Source: Daucus carota subsp. sativus (Eukaryota > Streptophyta > Magnoliopsida > Apiales > Apiaceae). Taken from it: DNA of 64,000 nt. How positions within the stretch are numbered: the first letter of the stretch is position 1; each line of letters opens with the position of its first letter. The notes below the pieces were generated by a model that made no database searches, had not been told where the DNA came from, and saw only the letters and a list, made by a program, of their open reading frames with translations. Both the position numbers and the translations under genes were made by a program. Below, piece by piece: positions 52,672 to 64,000 of the stretch. The stretch spans positions 45,382,689 through 45,446,688 of the forward strand of contig NC_030381.2 in the NCBI RefSeq assembly GCF_001625215.2, in the 5' to 3' direction.

Positions 52672-54456
52672 TATATATATATGCGAGTGTGTGTGTGTGA
52701 CGAGAAAATGCATTAGAAAATAACACCAATAATTTCTCCATACGAACTGTAACAGCTATTTATTCCAACTTACTTGAGAATATTGATGTCTCAAAACTTG
52801 ACATTTTCAACATCTTGATACACAATTAGATGATAACATATTAAGATGAAACTTTACATACTTGGCTCCAATAGAATCCATTGTGCAGATGAAGGGCTTG
52901 TCATCATCCCCCAATCCAGCAATCACAGGTTGGCAAAAATATGGACCAAACCTACATATTAAACATTCAACCTCATTACACATTTTGGATTATCAGCTAG
53001 CACATATTATATCAAACACAAATGTCAATCAAAAAAATCAACTATATGTTTAGGGAAGAAATGAAAAAATAATATTGCAGGGAGATTTACCGACCTTTTC
53101 TCATAAAGAACGGCAGAGACGAGGCTAGCAAAAGTTTCAGGCTTCATATCTCTCTCCTCTCGAAGTTGATACAACTTGTGACGAAATACAAGCCGTTGAT
53201 GTCTACGAAGAAACATGATTCAGAATAATCTACATGGATATACAGACATGGCACTGCTCCATGAAATTTGGGGGTGGAAATAGAAAATTTTTGTAAATAA
53301 AAATGTTTCACATTTGGCCATATATACAAGTTCTTGTATGTGACTAGGTCCTTGCATTTTAAAATTCTCACATCATGTTGTATTAAAGACAACACTAAAC
53401 ATACAAACTACTGATTAAAAAATAAGCAGAAGGAAGCCATTATTCTATGTTATAATTTAAACCAAATTCCACAAGTAAAACGTTGATTTCTTAATTACTA
53501 ATCAATCCTTACTAGTTAACTTTCATTTCTGTACTGACTACTGATATATTTTCTTGATCACGAGAATATACTTTCTTTCTTTCTCTGGAAACTGAACTAC
53601 CCCGATAATTCATATTCTTAAACCAACACACAGGCATATAAACATGGTCATATACTCATATTCCATGCCAACCCATTTTATCCTACTAACTCTACAACTC
53701 AGCGGCAGATTAATATAGTACAAATCACTTGTCACAGAAAATAATACAAAACACCAGTCATAAATTCGTAGTACCAATCACTGGTTTGCAGTTTAAAAGC
53801 TAAACAAATAAATATTTTAAAAAAGACCAAGAGACTAACATATACTCACACAACTCAGGTACATAACACTTTAAACACAAATCAGTAGTCACATCAAACA
53901 CTACAATTCATCAGCCATAAATCAATAATACCAAATCACCATTTAGCATTTTAAAAGCCAAAAAAGCAAATATCAAAGTAAACACCCAAATATCAACACA
54001 CACACACACAAATCAGCTGCAAATCACCATAGCACAAATCATAATTCATAACACAGATCATCAGTTAATATTTAACGAATACAAACACATATACAGAGCA
54101 GTTTCGAGAAACTAACAAAGTCTGTGTATCGGAACCGAGGCCGGAGAGGCCGAGAAACAGCTTATCATGAATCTTAAAAATCCTCTGAAAATCAGTAGCG
54201 ATAGTCTGCAACTGCACACCGAGACGCCGATCGCTAGCAATCGCGAAGCAGTTCTTGCCAACCATAGCCACTAAAGCACTTCCATTGTACTCGAAAATCT
54301 AAACGATTCATCAATCAATTACACAATCAAACTAAACATACAATCAGATCTAAAAATCACAAAAAAAATGATAAAGTTAGGGTTTAAAAAAAACTAAACA
54401 ATATATTTGATTGCGCGCGCGCGCGTGTGGATAGAGATGAAATAACGTACCGACAT
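50207..54456 (-). CDS. PBC1: 20S proteasome subunit beta type-3
   Basis: Noncatalytic beta-3 subunit of the 20S core particle, which degrades ubiquitinated proteins in cytosol and nucleus. Seven exons in transcript order: 54451-54456, 54117-54298, 53095-53202, 52862-52951, 51614-51698, 50594-50688 and 50207-50255, giving 204 aa, the length I remember for plant PBC1. Exon 1 contributes only six coding bases (Met-Ser). Recognisable blocks are IFEYNGSALVAMVGKNCFAI, ASDRRLGVQLQTIATDFQ, QRLVFRHKLYQLREERDMKP, ICTMDSIGAKELAKDFVVAG and DCLSGWGGHVYVVTPTEV. There is no cleaved propeptide with an N-terminal threonine, as expected for an inactive beta subunit. All splice junctions are GT-AG and phases agree. 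It is probably expressed constitutively. Confidence 0.95.
51746..52487. repeat. Tandem duplication of about 340-400 bp in PBC1 intron 4
   Basis: Copy 1 (about 51746-52149) and copy 2 (about 52153-52487) share the same order of blocks: ACCAACCAATMTTTAAAA, then AATCAATTCAAGTCATTATT, then AAAAATCATTAGCCCCCCAC, and both end TGATCCATTATGAACTTA. They differ by many substitutions and indels, so the duplication is not recent. No coding frame spans it. Confidence 0.8.
52530..52700. repeat. Compound microsatellite in PBC1 intron 4
   Basis: A C-run of over 30 bases (about 52533-52565) is followed by (AC)n, later a second (AC)n of about 28 bp at 52640-52668, then (TA)n and (TG)n. The poly-Gly and poly-Cys/Val frames over it are artefacts. 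The C-run length may be unreliable in the assembly. Confidence 0.85.
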
Positions 54457-55289
54457 TGCTGCTTGTGATTGTGTGTGTGATGAAGATGATTCTGAGTGTG
54501 TTGAATTGCACAGAAGCGAAGGGTTGTGCGAGTTTATGTTTTTGGAATAAAAGCAGTGGCTTGGAGAGTACTCCGGGTCGGATCCAAAGTATTTTTAAAA
54601 ATTACTCTAAGTTTCTAACCGAAAAGAAAAATCTAAATAAGTCGAATAATAACGAATTAGGGTGTCCATGGCCCATGACACGCTAACAGCTAGTTTTACT
54701 CCGGTGAGAAAATTTTGATGGGTGAATATTTGTGTAGTGACGGAAAAATATTATTATTAATTAATACATTGGAACTGAGAAATTCACCGACTAATTATTA
54801 AATGATTGTCGGTATGTGTCTATAGGTACACATTTCATTCGATGATTTTTAATATCTAATGAACTAATCCGTCTTTATTTTGACTGAAATTAGAATATAC
54901 TTTCTTCATGTTATTCATTGTTTACAGTTTTTTTAATTATTTGACACGTATCTTAAAGTGTACATGAAATATAGTTTTATAACTTATAATTTAAAAAATA
55001 TATATATATAAATTTAAACATCATATTTTTATTTAGATTTTTTAAAAATAATTTATGAAAGTATACTTTATAGGAATATTAAAATCCATGTCAAAACCTC
55101 TGCACGCAATATAAAGAAATTCATGTTAAACTCTCCGCCCCCGTATAAAGAAATCCATGTTAAATCCATGTTGGCTAAAGATCAAAATATATTCATAAGG
55201 TAAGTCTTTGCAGGGATCCGGGATATATGATCCGGGATGGAAGTATGCATACATCCTCTTTCAGATAATAACAAAGATATTATCAAATA
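54457..55289. other. Promoter side of PBC1 and intergenic spacer
   Basis: No gene seen. The stretch next to 54456 is the PBC1 leader. An alternating (GC)n run of about 13 bases lies at 54413-54425, just inside intron 1 of PBC1 and about 25 bp from the 5' splice site. The region from 54940 to 55200 is AT-rich. Confidence 0.4.
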
Positions 55290-56870
55290 TATTCTTTGCA
55301 GGAATCAAAATCATGGAAGAATGAATCGGTTAAAATAACACTTGATTAGTGGATATCCCGATATTGTCAAGTGTTCCATAACAACCAAAGAAGTTGCCAA
55401 AGAGATGCATAAGTTTGTGCAAAATAAAAAGAAGACTAAAAAAATGTCTAGATTGATGAAGAACACATCGATGATTATGTTGAAGAAATACCTTTAACAG
55501 TAGCCTCAAACATTCTTCAAAGTTCAAAATCAGGTGCCGGGAAGAAAGACAAAGCTTCTGCCCATCCATTTATATTTAATAAGCGAAAAGCTAGCTCAAA
55601 ATTTGTTGCTTCAATGTTGTATATGTGGACTTCAAAACAGGTTATTAAATATAAGCACACACTAGGAGCAAGTCAAAAAACTTTGGAAAATCGCCTAAGG
55701 ACTTAAGAAGCGAAAGAACTAGTCCATATGCATATTGCAAACTTTTCCTACGAATGTGGGATTCCTTTCAATGTTGTAAACTCTAGAAGTTACGAGATAC
55801 ATGATCGAGTTCAATGGCCAAAGTTGGAATTGAAGGAGAATCAGGAGAAAGCTTGGAAGATGTATGGTTGCGCACTTATGTCAGATGGATGGACGGATAG
55901 ACAAAGGAGGGGTCTCATAAACTTCCTTACTGATAGTCCTCAAGGTAATTTTATTTTGGGTTTGATTAATGATTCAATCGAATGACATGATGCACAAATG
56001 TTGGCGAACTTACTTAAAAGCAAGATAAAGAAAATTGGTGAGAAAAATGTTGTTCAAGTAGTGACTGATAATGGGGCAAACTACAAGCTAGCTGGTCAGA
56101 TTTTGGAGATTAGGATGCCTATATTGTTTTGGACTTCATGTGTTGCGCACTGCCTTGATTTGATGTTAAAGGTTTTTGGTAAAATTTTAAGCTTTAATAA
56201 GGCAATCAATCAAGCAAGAGGATGCACTACATTTATATATAGGCATGGGCTTGTCCTTGATGCTACGAGAGAAGAGACTAATGGAGAGCACTTAGTGATG
56301 GCTAGAACTACGAGTTTTGCTCTTGTTTTTCTTACATTATAGAGTCTGCAAAGGAACCAGGAGCCATTGCATTACTTGTTTTGTGACTTCGACCGGACCA
56401 GGCCAAAGTTGCCAAACAGAAAATGAAAGAAGGGTCTCATCTGTCCTTTGGGGTATTGTTGCTGACTGCATAAGTGCATTAAAGCGGCTTTTTTAGATGT
56501 TGCGCATTGCTGATGGTGATGAGAGGCCTACTTTGGCAGAGGTTGCATCTACTATTGATTATGTAAAAGTCCAAATCAAAAAAATATTGAAAGTGAAAAA
56601 AATGCAATTAGAAATAAAGTAGTGAAGATCATTGGGGATCGTTGAAATAATCTGCCTTGTTTCCCAATTCAGGAAAATATTTTGAACTTCTTGAAACAAT
56701 CCTGCCTATGCTTCCCGAATAAGGAAAGACTTTAATGATGTGTTTGAGAAGATGGTCAAGGATGAGCATACAAGGAACAAAATAAGTAACTCTGTCAATA
56801 CCTACAAAAATGAATTAATCGTCACAACCTTAATCTTATGATGTTCGAAAATTATGTACTCAATATTTGT
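55290..56870 (+). pseudogene. Decayed hAT transposase (DUF659 type)
   Basis: The remains of a plant hAT-family transposase run on the plus strand. Early pieces (55310-55440) resemble the BED zinc-finger side. The best part is 55728-56342: a DUF659 block (WKMYGCALMSDGWTDRQRRG, then LINFLTDSPQGNF) and VVQVVTDNGANYKLAGQIL, with the conserved W-x-S/T-C-x-A-H-C-x-D-L-M-L signature as WTSCVAHCLDLML. An in-frame stop interrupts at 55983, and further frameshifts follow after 56342. The C-terminal dimerisation domain is not recognisable. It cannot produce a full transposase. Confidence 0.85.
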
Positions 56871-57099
56871 CATGTTCATCTATTAATTTTATAAGTTATA
56901 AAGTATAAGAAATATAATACATCTGTATTTTAAATTTGATAGTAATGTATATCTCTGACCCCTTTCTTAATATTTTAAAAGTATATTTTTTAACTTTAAT
57001 ATTGAATCAAATTTCAGAATTTGTTGGAAGCTCGTCCTGGAAGGCCATTTCCATAGACCCAGGCCCACTAAAAGATGATCCAAATCGTGATGATCCGTT

Positions 57100-58190
57100 C
57101 GGCCTAATTTACTGAGCAATTACATTTACTATTTTTTTGAAACCATCGCACTTGAATTAAATCAATCGTAGGTACATCAGAAAGAAAATCAGGAGCAACA
57201 TCGCTCCATACTTGTAGGTCTGGCATAGAATGAGAAACTCTAACTAACGAATGAGCTACTACATTCGCAGAGTGATGCACAAATTACACTATTACTTTAT
57301 CAAAGTGCTTAGTCAGTTCAACACAATCTCTAACAAAAGAATGTAAATAGATTTTTACTCCATTTTCATTATATGCGTCTGCAAGAAGCTTAGAGTCTGT
57401 CTCGAACACACACCTTGCATATCAATGTCTCTTTGTCCAAGAAAGAGCTTCTTTGAGACTTATGGCTTCCGCTTCTCTGGACGACCTCAACACTTTAACT
57501 TCTTGCACATAGCTCACATAAATTTGCCTCTTTCACCCCGAACTACACTCCCAGTACCAACATCGTTAACCTCAATAAATATAGCAACATCGATATTGAC
57601 TTTTATCCATCTCATTTGTAGTAGTTGTGACTGTCAATTACTTGAATTCACCACTGATTTATGTTGTGCACCATCCATCTGAGCCTTTTTCCAGTCCGTT
57701 AACAAATTTAACGTAGTCGTTCTAGTTCCAAAGATAGACATATCAACTTTCTCTCGCACCCACTTATTTCATCGGTTCCATATGCTTCAGCAAAACAATG
57801 CTATTAAAACATTCTGCTCCATTGTTTCATTTCTTAACAGCCGTTTGAAATATCTACAACCGTCTCATTTGACATGATTTGAGCATAATTTAGAAGGCCA
57901 AAAGCTTCCCATACATGTTTTGCAAAAAAACACTCGAACATGACATGTACTGTATTTTCGTCATTTATTCAGCACTAAGAATATTTACTGGTTATAGTGA
58001 CTCTTTTACCATCATAGTTACAACAATATATAAACACGACCTACACGTCCTCCATAGAAAATTTATAACTTTTCCTGGTAATCCATCGCTCATAACCTTT
58101 TCTAGAACCCTGCATCTTAATAATGGAATTCGCATAATCAGTTGAGCATATGTGTCATTACAAATATAATTCAAAACGGCCACATCCTAT
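57100..58190 (-). pseudogene. LINE 3' fragment: zinc-binding region and RNase H-like tail
   Basis: Minus-strand pieces from about 58180 down to 57120 resemble the end of a plant LINE or an LTR-less retroelement. They run from a zf-RVT-like segment (LIMRIPLLRC, FLWRTCRSCL, AKHVWEAFGLLNYAQ) to an RNase H-like (RVT_3) segment with REAEAISLKEALSW, ARCVFETDSKLLADA and FVHHSANVVAHSLVRVS. Several stops and frameshifts break it. It is not the same copy as the LINE tail at 40769-41651, because this one carries the RNase H part. Confidence 0.7.
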
Positions 58191-59042
58191 TTTATTTCGA
58201 TAACCATGATACTTTTCATACAAATGTATCCTCCCCGTCCCAATATATTTCATAAATCCCTCCCTACTTAACTACATCTTGAGCTTTCATATTATAATTA
58301 CATGTTCTATTTAAAAAAAAATCGGAAAACATATTTAGTCATAATAATATTTTCACGCACTCTTATAGCTACTCAACACCTACCGGATAACTTGGAAAAG
58401 AACGAGTATTCAAATCGATTTAGTTTTTTTTTTAAGGCAAATCGATTTAGTTTAGTTACAAAATATATTCACATAATATTGTACGTACAAATTTTTCTAC
58501 ATTCACATCAGATTAATTTATTCTCAATTAAAGCAATTACTTGCATTCTTCTCTTTATATACCTTGATATTGTCCGGACATAAGTTTCAATAAAAAAATT
58601 ATTTCAAATTCAAATTTATTTTAATATTATAAACCAATTTAGGTAAAACAAATATGATACATCAAATTTAAAATCAAAATTCACTTTTGACTTGAAATTA
58701 ATATATTAAATAGTAAATCACAACAATTTCATATTTATCTATACATACTATATTTTTATTTTTTTCTAAAAATAAAATTATACCTGACAATAATAAAATT
58801 ATTTTTATTTATAAACAAAAGAAAAGAAAATTATATTGATATATACAAAAGAAGATTTATACGGTAAAAAAGGGAATAAAAGAAAGAACGAGGATTACAA
58901 AAGCATACACTAGTATCTCTTCTTCATCCTTCTATCATTTCCCCCAATTCATTCTCACTCTTCACACCTACTGCCCACCCCACAGGGGCCCACACTAATC
59001 TCTCTCCCTCCTCTCTCTGCATCTCTCTCTCAATTCACAGCA
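58191..59042 (+). promoter_or_regulatory. Upstream region and probable CT-rich leader of SWI3C
   Basis: AT-rich to about 58900, then strongly pyrimidine-rich from 58917 (CTTCTTCATCCTTC) to 59035 (CTCTCTCC and CTCTCTGCATCTCTC runs), ending with CAATTCACAGCA just before the ATG at 59043. CT-rich leaders are common in plants. No clear TATA box was found. No gene in this stretch. Confidence 0.4.

Positions 59043-64000
<4,958 letters not shown>

Noticed and set aside
52525-52713. Frame ending in poly-Gly
   Set aside because: It is a translation of a C-run and AC repeats in a PBC1 intron.

Overview
This window is nuclear DNA from a flowering plant, most likely a eudicot. Evidence: multi-exon genes with GT-AG introns, AT-rich intergenic DNA, plant-specific families (ILR1-like amidohydrolase, ankyrin-PGG protein, DUF569 protein, nucellin-like aspartic proteases, SWI3C), and typical plant transposons (Copia, Helitron, hAT, Stowaway, LINE). 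I cannot name the species from the sequence. No viral genome, bacterial insert, CRISPR array, rRNA or tRNA gene was seen. Exon boundaries below were built by hand from splice sites, reading-frame continuity and remembered family sequence. Every spliced gene closes in frame.

Layout. 1-8384: the 5' part of a decayed Copia LTR retrotransposon on the minus strand. 10619-16044 (+): ILL6-like IAA/JA-amino-acid hydrolase, 5 exons, with two Stowaway MITEs in inverted orientation in its 3.2-kb first intron. 16452-17087 (+): broken PGG-domain relic. 18538-19980 (+): intact ankyrin-PGG membrane protein (BDA1-like). 20205-20530 (-): relic of the 2-oxoglutarate dehydrogenase E2 gene. 22487-23280: MITEs and a possible Helitron end. 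23947-29269 (+): ALDH3H1-type aldehyde dehydrogenase, 10 exons. 29594-30157 (-): DUF569 fascin-like protein. 30540-32720 and 34330-37578 (-): head-to-tail pair of nucellin-like aspartic proteases with identical 8-exon structures. 37954-40450 (-): Helitron with an internal array of about 300-bp repeats. 40769-41651 (-): LINE tail. 42587-43396: hAT element with a perfect 8-bp target duplication. 43982-44968 (-): unrecognised membrane-anchored arginine-rich protein behind a long GA tract. 45400-49157: probable second Helitron carrying decayed exon-like pieces. 50207-54456 (-): proteasome beta-3 subunit (PBC1), 7 exons. 55290-58190: dead hAT transposase and LINE debris. 59043-64000 (+): first five exons of SWI3C, continuing past the window.

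The host genes are unrelated housekeeping, metabolic and chromatin genes and form no pathway. Their neighbourhood appears old: from memory, the Arabidopsis counterparts of ILL6, ALDH3H1 and a nucellin-like protease lie close together (about At1g44130-At1g44350), and those of PBC1 and SWI3C are near-neighbours (about At1g21700-At1g21720). I found no convincing new multi-gene system. The most interesting signals are paired cysteine losses in one of the two proteases, the repeat-bearing Helitron, the exon-bearing Helitron candidate, and the arginine-rich membrane protein.
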